From Bolinopsis microptera (taxonomy: Eukaryota > Ctenophora > Tentaculata > Lobata > Bolinopsidae): a DNA stretch of 64,000 bases. The stretch spans positions 1,030,175 through 1,094,174 of the forward strand of contig NC_087078.1 of the NCBI RefSeq assembly GCF_026151205.1, in the 5' to 3' direction. Under the pieces are notes generated by a model. That model was not told the origin of the DNA and made no database searches. It saw nothing but the letters and a program-made list of their open reading frames with translations. Each line of letters starts with the position of its first letter. The stretch's first letter is position 1. This document shows, in pieces, positions 21,701-33,180 of this stretch. A program made the translations under genes and the position numbers.

Positions 21701-22875
21701 AGTGGTGCATGGGTGGTATTGATGCACTAGGGAATGAAAGAACTTGAGATCATGGTAATCAAACCTGTACTTTAGGGGCAGAATATTTAACTGTTTACAA
21801 TGGGCATTATAGATTTCCTCTACACTATAGCTTACACCGTAATCACTGTAACACACGTGCAAAAAGTACATGCAAATTGCAAACATTAAAACGGGATTTT
21901 GTTGAACTTTCAATTGAGTAGCGACAAAAGTCTATGAGTAATGCGTGTCGGGTGTGTACGCAGTGTACAATGTACATTACACACTAATCACTATCTATAA
22001 CGTACATAATATGTTTACTATAAAACTAGTATCAGGAATGATACCGCATAATGCACATAATATAATAACATAATAGAATATATATATTATATATATCATA
22101 ATAAACACACTCACACACCAGTAACACTAACCTCTTTGTTTCTTATCTGAGATCTGAGTTGTAGTTTCTCAGCTATAAGCTGCACTTCACTATCTATAGA
22201 CTGTGATATTATGTTGATATCTGCGTGTATATCTATTAGAGGCGCTTCTAATTTTAGTATAGTCTGATCCACTCCTACTAAGTTTGTAGACAGGTTCACG
22301 AAATCTGCATAGTCTCTGGGAAAATAAGAGGGAGTTAATTACTTGAAACTAGATGGTAACTAAGTTATTTTGTAGCTGGTAATTAAGTTACTTGGACTGG
22401 TTAATAAGTTACTAATTTAATATTTGGTAACTAGGTTATTATTTGGTAACTAGGTAATACTCCACCCTACCTGTTGATGAGCTCGACAAGTGAGTTTTGT
22501 ATAGTTGTAGAGTAATTCTCCAGATCTTTCTTCAAACTCTCTAAAGTGAAACTCTTCCTGTTTAAAGCTAGAAACGTGTCCACATCGAAATTATCCTCAA
22601 AAAACTCCTGGGCGACAGAAACTTTTAGTACAAGTGTTATCGGCCGCTTTAAATGATTATTTTGCAGCAATAGATCATGGAATTCAAATTTAAAACCCGA
22701 TGTAGTTTATATTTTCTTTTTTTAAGTATATTAATAGTAAATATAACACACTAAATTAAATGATATAATCTCTTGTGTGGCTAACCTCGGGTCTGAAACA
22801 GACAGGTCTCTCTCTTTTTAGCTTAGAGAGGAGTAGTCTGGGGGACTCTACAGTTTCAGTCTCTATCAGGGACAT
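9705..22875 (-). CDS. COG2: conserved oligomeric Golgi complex subunit 2, 16 exons
   Basis: Subunit of the COG tether, which acts in retrograde vesicle docking at the Golgi. Exons in coding order: 22875-22786, 22607-22471, 22315-22132, 20081-19999, 19789-19672, 19459-19280, 19045-18918, 18649-18544, 18426-18287, 18170-18076, 11367-11252, 11040-10930, 10762-10559, 10404-10274, 10157-9980, 9773-9705. All junctions are GT-AG with matching phase; the sum is 2070 bases (689 residues). Family hallmarks: FFEDNFDVDTFL, VELINRDYADFVNLSTNLVG near the N-terminus, LPIYFQIRLQEIAGSFE, LTHRFFKLTLQ, VPRLFRRTNRE, and TDEDKIRAQLKLDV near the end. Human COG2 (738 residues, from memory) is slightly longer. The N-terminal coiled-coil region matches the lobe A subunits. 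Intron 10 is 6.7 kb because of a minisatellite and a LINE. Confidence 0.95.
10431..10500. repeat. CACGTG minisatellite in COG2 intron 13
   Basis: About five copies of a 13-14-bp unit GATAAGACACGTGAT, each centred on CACGTG, immediately upstream (in COG2 sense) of the acceptor at 10405. Confidence 0.8.
11095..11232. repeat. 27-31-bp minisatellite in COG2 intron 11
   Basis: Five units of GGAGCACAGCCCTCCTTGAA plus a variable AAACA/ATGAA joint. Each unit can fold (AAGGAG...CTCCTT). Confidence 0.85.
11389..14235. repeat. 17-bp G-rich minisatellite, left block (COG2 intron 10)
   Basis: About 2.85 kb of GGGGAGGGAGGAGGAGT units of 16-18 bp. The plus strand has almost no C, and the COG2 sense strand is pyrimidine only apart from one A per unit. 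Internal higher-order duplications are visible: the rare GGAGGACTGGGG variant occurs near 11857 and 13660, and GGGGATGGAGG near 12492 and 13112. Roughly 1000-codon frames run through several frames on both strands and are not genes. The array ends only about 20 bp from the COG2 exon 11 acceptor. Confidence 0.95.
14322..16088 (-). pseudogene. LINE ORF2 part 2: reverse transcriptase and C-terminal region
   Basis: Carries ANYRPVSLTSN, HGFQAGRSCLTQ, YLDFSKAFDKVDH, SGVPQGTVLGPLLFILYIND and the catalytic FADDSK. A thumb and C-terminal region follow (SYWERLKQLDLYSLQRRRERY, and LPKFKAALDRF near the end). It lies in a different frame from the endonuclease. A spurious open frame extends upstream to 16424, but homology begins at about 16080 with VGPLLDSDDKL. 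The reading frame is otherwise intact, so the copy is young or the frameshift is an assembly error. Confidence 0.85.
16089..17256 (-). pseudogene. LINE ORF2 part 1: AP endonuclease domain
   Basis: Residue numbers count from the first ATG (17256). Motifs in order: ILTETHLKP (about 29-37), GGVAIFLHH (62-70), VGVYRPPQAPFD (about 97-108), YIAGDFNLPFVDW (about 133-145), and SDHDIVTC (about 215-222). These are the catalytic Glu, Asn/Asp and His landmarks of an APE-type nicking endonuclease used for target-primed reverse transcription. The upstream frame stays open past this ATG. The frame continues to a stop at 16060, but conservation switches frame near 16090 (after NPKAFYT), so the true ORF2 is broken there by a frameshift. 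Confidence 0.85.
17382..17960. repeat. 17-bp G-rich minisatellite, right block
   Basis: Same GGGGAGGGAGGAGGAGT unit as 11389-14235, on the other side of the LINE. It includes shorter units (GGGGAGGAGT) not common in the left block. Confidence 0.95.
20145..20390. repeat. degenerate GGTTACTAG repeats in COG2 intron 3
   Basis: Irregular copies of CTGGTTACTAGGTTACTAG. The same GGTTAC word makes arrays at 22360-22460, 22885-22940 and 29600-29695. Confidence 0.8.
20521..20933. repeat. 11-bp CACGTG minisatellite in COG2 intron 3
   Basis: About 37 copies of ACACGTGCAAC with C/T variation in one position. Cys-rich frames across it are artefacts. Confidence 0.95.
21407..21913 (-). pseudogene. LINE ORF2 C-terminal fragment in COG2 intron 3
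   Basis: A 168-codon frame with LNILPLKYRFDYHDLKFFHS, LPQYLTFFSGSSRLRSSHLD and FYRAHLTWNRLPLSLRE. This arrangement is typical of the region after the reverse transcriptase in CR1/L2-like LINEs. No RT motifs are present, so it is a 5'-truncated copy. The start Met is inside host-derived or non-conserved sequence, and conservation begins at about residue 30. It is a different family from the 14.2-17.4 kb LINE. The 3' UTR probably continues to about 20950. Confidence 0.75.
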
Positions 22876-22884
22876 TGTCTGTGT

Positions 22885-22940
22885 TACACTGGTTACTTTG
22901 GTTACACTGGTTACACTGGTTACACTGGTTACACTGTGTA
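22885..22940. repeat. CTGGTTACA repeat at the COG2 5' end
   Basis: Tandem GGTTACACT units 10-60 bp upstream of the COG2 start codon, so within the 5' UTR or promoter. Confidence 0.75.
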
Positions 22941-25396
22941 GTTTACACTGTTGTAGTTTAGCTGCTGAAACTCACTACGCCCTGTTATCACGTCTTGTAG
23001 GAACGTATAAACTATAGATCAGAGCATGCAGTGTACTGTGTGTCTTATCTCTTGTATCTGCCTCTTATCAGTACATAGAGCTGTAACAATATGTTAGTTA
23101 ATGTAACACCCTGATATGAGTAACACTGTTTTTATTGTCGTGTTACTTAAAAGTAGCATTTCTTAAAATAATTTGATCAAGGAGTTGACTGAACGTTTAA
23201 ATTATGTGCACAAATATAAGCGTACTTTTATCTCAACTTAGCCGCGTAAAAGGATTTTTAAGAAGGCTTGAGTGTAGGTGTCCAGCCTTGGAGACAATTA
23301 TCATAACACATAATCTGAGTAAAACAAGTTTAACGTTTCAATTCAAAAAGCATATTTGATATTTATAACAAAACAAACTTAAACTGTTTTACTGTATGTG
23401 GCTTGATTACAAATTTAAGAAATAAATCAAAGAAAAAATGAAATTCGACCAATGATTGATACTTATTTATCATATTAAATATATGGAAAAACAAACTTTA
23501 TTCGGCAAGTTTCCATAAACGATATTTTATGATCGGCGCCGATAATCGCTTATTGAGCGCTTTCTCGGCGTTTTTTTTAAAAAAAACCGTTTATAATCGA
23601 TTTTTTTACGATTATAAACGGTTCAAAAAAAATCGCTTATAATCGACTATAATTGATGTCATAATTCAAAAAAGCGCTTTTTTGAATTTAAAAGCGCTTA
23701 TAAGCGCTTTTAAGCGCTTACTAGCGTCGCTGAGCGATTTGAAAGCGGTTTTCCAGTAGGATTGGCGCCAAAAACGGGTGGATAAGCGGTTGGCCGGATA
23801 AGCGATTCGTAGCCGCTTTTTTGAACCATTTATAAGCGATTATAAGCGCTTATAAGTGGGGTGCAATTTAGCTGTTTGTAAAGCGCAAATAAAGCGCTTA
23901 TAAGCGCTTTTAAAATTGAGTCAGGAAAACGCTATATTACATCTTATAACCGCTTATAATCGATTATAATCGCTTTTTTAGAAATCGCTTATAACGGCTA
24001 ATTCATCGCTATTTTACCGCTTTTACCACTTTTCCTATCATCCATGGCCAGGTGAGCAGGAATTAAAAAGCGCTTATAAGCGCTTTTTCGATGCTGCACC
24101 TAACCTGGTCGGAACGGGGTAGTGCCCGGAATTTAAAAGCGCTTATAATCGCTTTTTCAATGCTGCCCCTTACCTGGTCGGAACGGGAGAGTGCCCGGAA
24201 TTAAAAAGCGCTTATAAGCGATTTCTCAATTCCCCTTTACCTGGTCGGAACTGGAAATCAGAGTGCCCGCTTATAAGTGCTTTTCTGTGCAACCTGGGCC
24301 TGGGGTGCACCGGCAGAGTCAGGATTTAAAAGCGCTTATAGGCACTTATGATCGCTTTTCTACCGCTTTTCCTATCACCCATGGCCTGGTTGGCAGGAAT
24401 TAGAAAGCGCTTATAAGCACTTTTTCAATGCTGCACCTAACCCAGTCGGAACAGGGGGAGTGCCCGGAATTAAAAAGCGCTTATAAGCGATTTCTCAATT
24501 ACCCTTAACCTGGTCGGAACTGGAAATCAGAGTGCCCGCTTATAAGTGCTTTTCTGTGCAACCTGGGGTGCACCGGCAGCGTCAGGATTTAAAAGCGCTT
24601 ATGATCGCTTTTCTACCGCTTTTCCTATCACCCATGGCCTGGTTGGCAGGAATTAGAAAGCGCTTATAAGCATTTTTTCAATACTGCACCTAACCCAGTC
24701 GGAACGGGGGAGTGCCCGGAATTAAAAAGCGCTTATAAGCGATTTCTCAATTACCCTTAACCTGGTCGGAACTGGAAATCAGAGTGCCCGCTTATAAGTG
24801 CTTTTCTGTGCAATCTGGGGTGCACCGGCAGAGTCAGGATTTAAAAGCGCTTATAGGCGCTTATGATCTCTTTCCTACCGCTTTTCCTATCGCCCATGGC
24901 CTGGTTGGCAGGAATTAGAAAGCGCTTATAAGCACTTTTTCAATTCTGCCCCTAGGCCCTAGCCTGGTCGGAACGGGGGAGTGCCCGGAATTAAAGAGCG
25001 CTTATAAGCGCTTTCTCAATGCCCCTTAACCTGGTTAAAGTCGCGTAATTTGACCAAATTCGTTGATTTTTGTCGTATTATTTCGGACACTTTCCTTGTA
25101 AGTCTATGAGTAAGCTCACCAATTTTTGTTGCAATCGGAGGTCGGGAAGGATACTCAATATCTATTTGTTTGAAGAAAATTGTGCTGGCCGAAATTAGCG
25201 CTAAAAAACCATACTACTATACAGTCGGCACGCGCGGCTCACTGTCGATGGCGCACTACATATCTGGATAAAGCAACGGCAGCACGAAGGCACATGGTTA
25301 GGTGCAAAATAATCGAACATGCAGAAACTCTTAGGTTTATTGCATTGTATATCATGTGTACGCTTATTTTTATATAAAAACCGGCTCTTGCTAATT

Positions 25397-25752
25397 CGCT
25401 CGCCCAAAAATTTCACGTGACCTTGGTTTTTATGGTTTTGCAGCCGTACAAAACAGTTTTACATAAACCCTACTCCCAACCCTAACCCTAACCATAACCA
25501 TAACCCCGAAGCTATCCATAACCCGCGTACCACAACCCTAACCCTAACATGAGCCCTAAACAATCGAAATCATGTTTTACTAGCCTGTCACGTGACTAAA
25601 ACGGTTTTTGCCCATGTAACTCTCCAGGGAAGTATTTTTACCCTACTTCATGGCGGGTGATTCGGGATCAGCGTCCAAAAAATACACCGATTCAGATCAA
25701 TATCATACCCAAAGGCCTTTTCACAAGAATTTTCTTAAAATTTGGGCGAGCG
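25397..25752. mobile_element. MITE-like repeat A nested in the foldback element
   Basis: The ends CGCTCGCCCAAAAATTT and AAAATTTGGGCGAGCG are inverted repeats. The interior has CCCTAACCCTAACC-like motifs (about 25480-25550) and the inverted GGGTGATTCGG...CAGCG block of repeat A. 356 bp, versus 176 bp at 8187-8362. Confidence 0.75.
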
Positions 25753-26651
25753 ATTTCGTAGGAGCGACTCAAACGCGCAAGCTGGCGCGGTTTATTTGTT
25801 GCAGTTTTACTATCTAATAACCAAATTTTACAAGCTATCTCAGCACGCGCGCGGCTTTTCTAGCGTATACATTACTTTTTTTCCTATAGGTACTCAGCGT
25901 GCTTGACGGATGTTACTCGTCTAAATTTCTTCGAAGTAGCGCGCGCCGCTTTCTTCTCGAAATATCACCTGCCCGCAATGCCCGATGGCAAGTGCTACGA
26001 AGTAGCGCGCGCCGGGCCAGACCATTAACAATGGTCAATCAGCATGCACGTGTTTTTATGTCCACGATTTGCGATTGATTATGAACAAGTACGCAAATGC
26101 TGGTCACACACACACTAACTTTCAATGAGCACCGCACTTTTTCAGACGTTGTGATTTGCTCAGCCCGACTAGAGATTTTTTGGAATAACATGAACAGGCC
26201 TGTCATACTCGTTGAGCGCAATAATTTAATTTCATATACTATACTTTTCTTTTGCAAGTTCTGGATGTGAAGTGTGTATGACTGATGACGCAGCGGGCAT
26301 CGACCGCCACCAGAACAACCGTCACCATTAACAACATATAAATAAACGCTTGCAAGCGCTTTACAATTTCTGACAATTATTGTCGGAGAACTTTGCCGCG
26401 CCGTGCACTTAGCCTTCTTGCTTGGCTTCTAGATCGCCAGTCAAACAACTATGTTTAAATCCATGTTGATAAATGATAGATAAAGCGGTAAAAACCAGTA
26501 ATAAAAAGTGATTGTAATCGCTTAACCGCTTTTCAAATCCTGAAGCTCCCGCCTGTGCATGACAGGTTTAGGGGCATCGAGAAAAGCGCTTATAAGCGCA
26601 TTTAAATTTCGTGCACTCCAGGTGAACGGATGTTCAGATTTGTGCTTATAA

Positions 26652-26738
26652 TTGTAAGTTTATAACTTACCAGGACGCACGCCGAGTTGGACTCAACGTA
26701 ATATTTGAAACAAATATTTTACGAGTATCGCCCGTTAA
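26652..26738 (+). repeat. dispersed repeat B, copy 3
   Basis: Copy of the 2044-2137 repeat (ACTTACCAGGACGCACGCCG ... ATTTTACGAGTATCGCCCG) inside the right arm of the foldback element, so it inserted after that arm formed. Confidence 0.7.
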
Positions 26739-28264
26739 GCTTATAAGCGCTTTCTAATTCCTGGCACTCTCCCTTATAAGCGCTTTCTAATTTCGGGTAC
26801 TCCCCCGTTCCGACCAGGTTAGGGGCAGCATTGAATAAGCGCTTATAAGCGCTTTCTAATTCCTGCCAATCAGCCCATGGGTGATGGGAAAAGCGGTAGA
26901 TAAGCGATCATAAGCGCCTATAAGCGCTTTTAAATCCTGACTCTGCCGGTGCACCCCAGGTTGCTCAGAAAAGCACATACGAATGGGCACTCTCCAGTTC
27001 CGACCAGGTTGAGGGGAATTGAGAAATCGCTTATAAGCGCTTTTTAATTCCGGGCACTCCCCCGTTCCGACCAGGTTAGGGGCAGCATTGAAAAAGTGCT
27101 TATAAGCGCTTTTTAATTCCGGGCACTACCCCGTTCCGACCAGGTTAGTGGCAGCATTGAAAAAGCGCTTATAAGCGCTTTCTAATTCCTGCCAACCAGG
27201 CCATGGGCGATAGGAAAGCGGTAGAAAAGCAATCATAAGCGCCTATAAGCGCTTTTAAATCCTGACTCTGCCGGTGCACCCCAGGTTGCACAGAAAAGCA
27301 CTTATAAGCGGGCACCCTGATTTCCAGTTCCGACCAGGTTAAGGGGAATTGAGAAATTGCTTATAAGCGCTTTTTAATTCCGGGCACTCCCCCGTTCTGA
27401 CCAGGTTAAGGGGAATTGAGAAATCGCTTATAAGCGCTTTTTAATTCCGGGCACTCCCCCGTTCCGACCAGGTTAGGGGCAGCATTGAAAAAGCGCTTAT
27501 AAGGGTTTTTAAATTCCGGGCCCTCCCCCGTTCCGACCAGGTTAGGGGCAGCATTGAAAAAGCGATTATAAGCGCTTTTAAATTCCGGGCACTACCCCGT
27601 TCCGACCAGGTTAGGGGCAGCATCGAAAAAGCGCTTATAAGCGCTTTTTAATTCCTGCTCACCTGGCCATGGATGATAGGAAAAGTGGTAAAAGCGGTAA
27701 AATACCGATGAATTAGCCGTTATAAGCGATTTCTAAAAAAGCGATTATAATCGATTATAAGCGGTTATAAGATGTAATATAGCGTTTTCCTGACTCAATT
27801 TTAAAAGCGCTTATAAGCGCTTTATTTGCGCTTTACAAACAGCTAAATTGCACCCCACTTATAAGCGCTTATAATCGCTTATAAATGGTTCAAAAAAGCG
27901 GCTACGAATCGCTTATCCGGCCAACCGCTTATCCACCCGTTTTTGGCGCCAATCCTACTGGAAAACCGCTTTCAAATCGCTCAGCGACGCTAGTAAGCGC
28001 TTAAAAGCGCTTATAAGCGCTTTTAAATTCAAAAAAGCGCTTTTTTGAATTATGACATCAATTATAGTCGATTATAAGCGATTTTTTTTGAACCGTTTAT
28101 AATCGTAAAAAAATCGATTATAAACGGTTTAAAAAAAAAAAAGCGCCGAGAAAGCGCTCAATAAGCGATTATCGGCGCCGATCATAAAATATCGTTTATG
28201 GAAACTTGCCCTTTATTCTCTCATTCTATTTACAGCAATGATTGTGAACAAAACAAAATAAAAG

Positions 28265-28380
28265 TCCCAATTACAAGTACAGTTGGGATACAGAAACTAA
28301 CCAATCAGAACAAAGTATTCACACCACGTGACACAAACTAACCAATCAGAACACAGTATTCACACCACGTGCATACAGAT
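28265..28380. repeat. two ~50-bp direct repeats with CCAATCAGA and CACGTG
   Basis: AACTAACCAATCAGAACA plus AGTATTCACACCACGTG occurs twice in tandem. The rest of 28219-28560 shows nothing else. Confidence 0.65.
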
Positions 28381-28562
28381 TAATGAATCATAAACACACT
28401 ACAAAATAATATAAACTACACGTACAAAATAATCCACTATATTACACTGGTACACCGTACACTGTGGTACAGTGTTAAAATTGCTCAACATTTTCAGAAC
28501 AATAATATTGATATTTAAAAATCTTTAAAGATTATTCAACCCTTTAGAAAAGTAAAGAAGAG

Positions 28563-28568
28563 TTTATT
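28563..28568 (-). promoter_or_regulatory. candidate poly(A) signal of the TMEM184 gene
   Basis: AATAAA on the minus strand, about 207 bases after the stop at 28775. Confidence 0.35.
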
Positions 28569-28774
28569 GTATAGTATTACAGAGATAACAACATTATTCT
28601 TGATTTTACGTAATAAAAGCAGAGGTATGCATTGTATGAAGATTATGAATAAAAGTAGCTATGTATGTTATATGTACCAACAAAATAAATTTTAAACTAG
28701 TTAGTCAATTATTATTTTGGGTATTTGGAAATTGTAGATCGACTCTGGCTAGTTCTCACTTCTCAGCTTAGTTA

Positions 28775-31700
28775 TCAAATATTCTCGTTATTATCCTGGT
28801 TATAGTTTTTAAAAGTGTTCAACTCAACATGTTCTGAAGAAAGTAGAGGTGATCTCTCTGTATGACGAGATCTGTAGTTGTTACGTATTGTTTGTGCACT
28901 CACTCCCAACTGATAGGGGGTATAGGTTATTAGTGGGGTAATTAAATAGTTATAGTGGTTCAAGTGATGTACATTAGGTATTGGAATATTTTAACAACCT
29001 CAAAACTGAACAAAGTCACAAGTTTGTTTGACAAGCAAAATCGTTCGGTATATGAACGATCAGTTTCCCCTTTCGGGATCGACTTGATTAAATTCAAAAA
29101 TCGCAGACCGCAGTCGAAAATATTTTACGCACACAAACTTACCTAGCAATTAAATGGTATTTGACGACGTTAAGGATTATTACAAGTTTAGAAATTACTA
29201 AGAATCAAAATAATGGTTTTAACAATCATTTCAATAGTTTCGCCATTTTAAACGCAGATTTTATCAAAACAATAAAAACAATCAGCGAAACTTTTAATTT
29301 CCACAGTTTTACCGAATTTCTTGACTTTTTACCGCCACCGTAGGCCATTTCACCCAACTAAAATCATAAAATGATAGGAATAAAATGATAATAACTAAAA
29401 AATGATATGTACAATTATTGATAAAAGAACATTTAAGATTTCATATTTATAAAATAATAAGATAAAAACGTTTCAATTACCTGTGTTCTGATATCAGTTC
29501 TGACGTCTCTGAAGTCAAACAAGTGAGATAGACTAGTTAGAAACTGAGGGGGTGGTATTTCTATCTCTGAGAGGAGATAAAGTGTTAAAATTCATACAGT
29601 TAATATCTGGTTACTAGGTTACTATCTGGTTACTAAGTTACTACCTGGTTACTAAGTTACTATCTGGTTACTAGGTTACTATCTGGTTACTAAATCAACG
29701 CTTACCTGAGACGTAATGTTTATAAGAGAAGACAATATGATGGGCTATTGAGAATCCGAACATTTCCATACAGATCAGTAAGTTCTGCACTGTCTCCGCT
29801 GTTTCTTCTGCTGTGTAGCCGCCTTCATTTTTACTGTAATAAAGTAAATTAAAAATAAATTAAAATAAAAGTAATTAACAGGAATTTATAAACAATCAGT
29901 TTGTTTTTTAATTTCTACAGAAATCGTAAGAAAGAAGACATTAAATTATCGATTTTTCAATCCTTTTTTCATGTAATATGGAATGGTGCTTACAATTTAG
30001 TAGTGATAACAAGGTATTATAGGTTTAAAATAACATTGTAACAATAAGCTTATTAAAACCTGAGATTATGTTCTAACTCACCTATCTTTAATAATACTGA
30101 GGAAGACAAGACAATCCAAAAATAGTCCCTGCCAGAAAGAGAAGAAAACCACTGCCTTAACACAGAGGAATTTAGGAAGAGGTTCAATTCCAGCTAACTC
30201 GTGTTTAAGTGCTTGGTAGAAGATAACAAGACAGTACAGGGCCCACATTTGGGCTATGTTATCTATTATTAATGTCCACATCCATATACTACCTGCAAAA
30301 AATAATAAATAAAATAGGTTTTTAGTAATTTAGAAATTTAGAATTCGTTTCAAAAATCTATCATTCAATAAACATATATCGAGTAACTGTAGCTCTCTAT
30401 ACTGGGCCTCTTCTTTTCTGCCAAAATTCTATTCAATTTGCTCGTGTTGTGCAAGAAATATGATTTATCTTAGATAATATTGTATTTTGTAGTGATTTGA
30501 TTAAATACTGAGCAGTGTTCTATCACAATACAACACGTTCATATTAAGTCCCTAATGATTAATGAGTAATGACGTACGTATATATATGAGATGCTTGACA
30601 GGTTATTTGAGAAGCTATATTACGGGTTATTTCTAGAAGCTATATTACCGTATATGTACTGGGGAGATGGGATTTTGTGAACCTCTCTATACCGGGATTT
30701 TTATATACCATGCACTGTTCCCCCGAGAGGTCGGGTATTATATACAGGTTCTCACTAATAATTACGATAAAAATGAAAGCAGGAACTATAATACTGAAAG
30801 CTAATTAACTAAATAGCTAATTACTAACCTATACTGAATTCATTCTTTCCAGAGTGGCCGGCCAGTTCAGCTATCAACATAATAATAGTAGTGATCGGTT
30901 TGGAGACAACGTAGACAAACACTCCTCTTTTTGACCATATCACAAACGATTTGCCCTGAAACACAATGATTTTTATAACGTTGCTTGATAAATAGTTGAA
31001 AATAAAACACGAACAAATATATTATAACGATCTCAACTTCTTATTGTATATAATGAAAAGGTTGCTTACTGTTGCTAAGAGGCAAAGGTAGTCAATTGAC
31101 CCTTATATTTACACAGACAATACAAGATAAATAACAACAAGACTAACCTTAGGCCATGGAGGTAGCCTCTGGAAAGGGAACAGCTGTGGTTGTGCAGCCT
31201 TGTAATTTAGCAACTGTTCTACATTATAGTGTTCATACATGTACGTTACTAGGAACATCATGAAGTTGTAAATCACATACGACTCATAACACTCTCGCAT
31301 CTGAAGGAATGTTGTTAGGGTAACAGGGGTGTTAAGACGATTTGTCAATATCTCTGATCTGACCTAACAACATGTAATCATTGTTCATGTCTTTGACTAG
31401 ACAGTTCTTTAAATATTAATGGAAATAAAATTTCAAACGTCATAAAATAAACCCAAATATGGTTCGAAACGTTTTGGCGTATATACTCACAGCATCTAAA
31501 TAGATGGTCTGTTTATGTAGTATCATGCCCAGGTAACTAAAGAAACTGTAAACAGGGACCATCATGAGTATCCTGATTAACCGCAGTTGTTGGGGAGGTT
31601 GGGAGAAGTTCTTCAGGTGCTGCACAACTCCTGGTAAATTGCCATGGTAACAGCAATGATGTTATGGTAAAAATATCAATGTTGTTCACTGACTTTCAAT

Positions 31701-32170
31701 CGGCTGGCAGCATTATACTTTTAACAACTGAATACTCTTGACTAAACCTCGAATAAAATTGAGGATAAAAACAGAGTAATATCTGCTAGTGCTGTCATGG
31801 TTACCTGCAGTAGTGATAGGTATCGTCATGTAAACAAACACCCCAGCCACAAACCAGACAACCACATGTTTCTGAAGATAGAAAATTATTAGAACTTATT
31901 GAATAGGAAATACCAATATATCAAGTGTAGAGCGTAAAATCTAGAAATTTCAATGCATATTGAATATTACTCATATTAGATTGTTCTGAAACACAATGTT
32001 TTTTGTAATTTCACCTCAGCATGCCTCTTCACGAGCTCGTTAACACTTAGCGGGATAGCAAAACATAATCCCAACATGTAAATGATGAGTAGAATGTAGC
32101 CCAACCTGGCCCTCAGCCATCTTGCTGCATACTCATCCCATCTTACAGTTGCCTGGTCACTATCTTCCAT
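28775..32170 (-). CDS. TMEM184: TMEM184 family seven-helix membrane protein, 9 exons
   Basis: Member of the TMEM184/organic solute transporter alpha-like family (Solute_trans_a), multi-pass proteins of endomembrane and plasma membrane; the transport role in this branch is not proven. Exons: 32170-32015, 31871-31805, 31630-31491, 31300-31148, 30955-30829, 30292-30082, 29833-29706, 29566-29481, 28909-28775. All are GT-AG with matching phase; 1203 bases, 400 residues (human TMEM184C about 438, from memory). Hallmarks: AGVFVYMTIPIT, ILMMVPVYSFFSYLGM, RECYESYVIYNFM, ALYCLVIFYQALKHEL, PLPKFLCVKAVVFFSFWQG and CMEMFGFSIAHHIVFSY. The cytoplasmic tail ends with ERSPLLSSE, a dileucine-type sorting signal. 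The start ATG is followed by an acidic, hydrophilic leader before helix 1. Confidence 0.93.
29600..29695. repeat. GGTTACTAAGTTACTATCT repeat in TMEM184 intron 7
   Basis: About five units of 19 bp, next to the exon 7 donor. Same GGTTAC word as in COG2 introns. Confidence 0.8.
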
Positions 32171-32945
32171 TCTATAAAATATTGCACATTAAGAAGCACA
32201 TAATTATCATAATTAAGAAGCACCTAATTACTTTTGAAGTTGTTACCAAAACGTGATGAGTCTGGTTAGGAACTTATTATAAATAATCAATAACTATAAG
32301 TCTCTATTTAAGCTCTTAAAATACTAGTGAATTCTACATTAGGTTTCTTCAATCGAGAGCTTAACTCCTAGTAGATTGCTTGCTCTAAAGACTTTCACTC
32401 AGGTAGTGGCTAGTGCAAAATATGTATTGTTAATATTTCATGAAACTCTATTTAACAAAAAAGGGGTTTCATAAAAATTCAATAAATCTTTCAGTACACT
32501 CCAATGTAGTCTCATAATTTATCATCAAGATTAACACTTTTGTTTATTTAACACAATCTATTTCTGCTACGATTCCCAGAAGATAGATAGTTTGATTTGA
32601 CTGAAGTCTTGGCTAAGACAATACATTTAGATTCAATGTAACAAGACGTGACAGTGTAAACCAGTGACACTACATTGTAGTGACTACAATCCTCTTGTAA
32701 AGTAACGCTCGATTTTCGAAAACAGAAACGTTTTAGAGTTGCCATGCGCGGCGCACCAAAACTTTTATGCAAATATTTTTGTTTTTTGTGATTTAAAATG
32801 TAAAAAAGTTAGTATTCGTCCTAAATTGAACACTTTGTGTTTTAGTTTTAAAAGAACCAAATTTATTCAAACTACAGTCATAATTTGGAAGTCAATCTAC
32901 GAATACGATTTTGTTGAATATTTATTGTTTATAATGTATAAATAA
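32171..32945. other. intergenic, 5' flank of TMEM184
   Basis: Presumably contains the TMEM184 promoter, but no TATA box or clear initiator could be assigned. Confidence 0.4.
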
Positions 32946-32964
32946 GCGACACCATTGATTGACG

Positions 32965-33180
32965 ATGTCAATCCGTCGAGATCGTTGCTCTGCGAAGCAA
33001 GAATGCTAGTTTGCGCGGCGCGTCGAAGCGGCGAAGTCCTCCAAGTTGCTCTAACCATAGCCCTCTCGCTTGCAGTAGCGCGCGACCGCCGAAGGCGGCA
33101 AAGACTTGTGAAACAAGCCCGTCACGCAGTACGCGTAGACACATGGCTATGTGAATCCTCCAAGCGACACCACCAAATTA
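32965..33180. other. GC-rich island of unknown origin
   Basis: About 200 bp with many CG dinucleotides (for example GCGCGGCGCGTCGAAGCGGC, GCGCGCGACCGCCGAAGG) in AT-rich surroundings. An 81-codon Arg-rich frame covers it but resembles no known protein. Probably a transposon fragment. Confidence 0.35.

Larger units (their letters stand above)
23504..28210. mobile_element. 4.7-kb foldback-type DNA transposon, non-autonomous
   Basis: The ends are identical inverted sequences (GGCAAGTTTCCATAAACGAT and inward for at least 37 bases). They are flanked by the 8-bp duplication CTTTATTC (23496-23503 and 28211-28218). The arms, about 1.5 kb (23504-25035 and about 26560-28210), are mirror images. They contain tandem subrepeats of about 260 bp, each with several copies of the palindrome AAGCGCTTATAAGCGCTT or variants. 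The centre (25040-26520) has no transposase; it carries a nested MITE (25397-25752), and the right arm carries repeat B. An 8-bp duplication fits hAT- or P/foldback-type integration; the superfamily is not settled. Confidence 0.85.
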
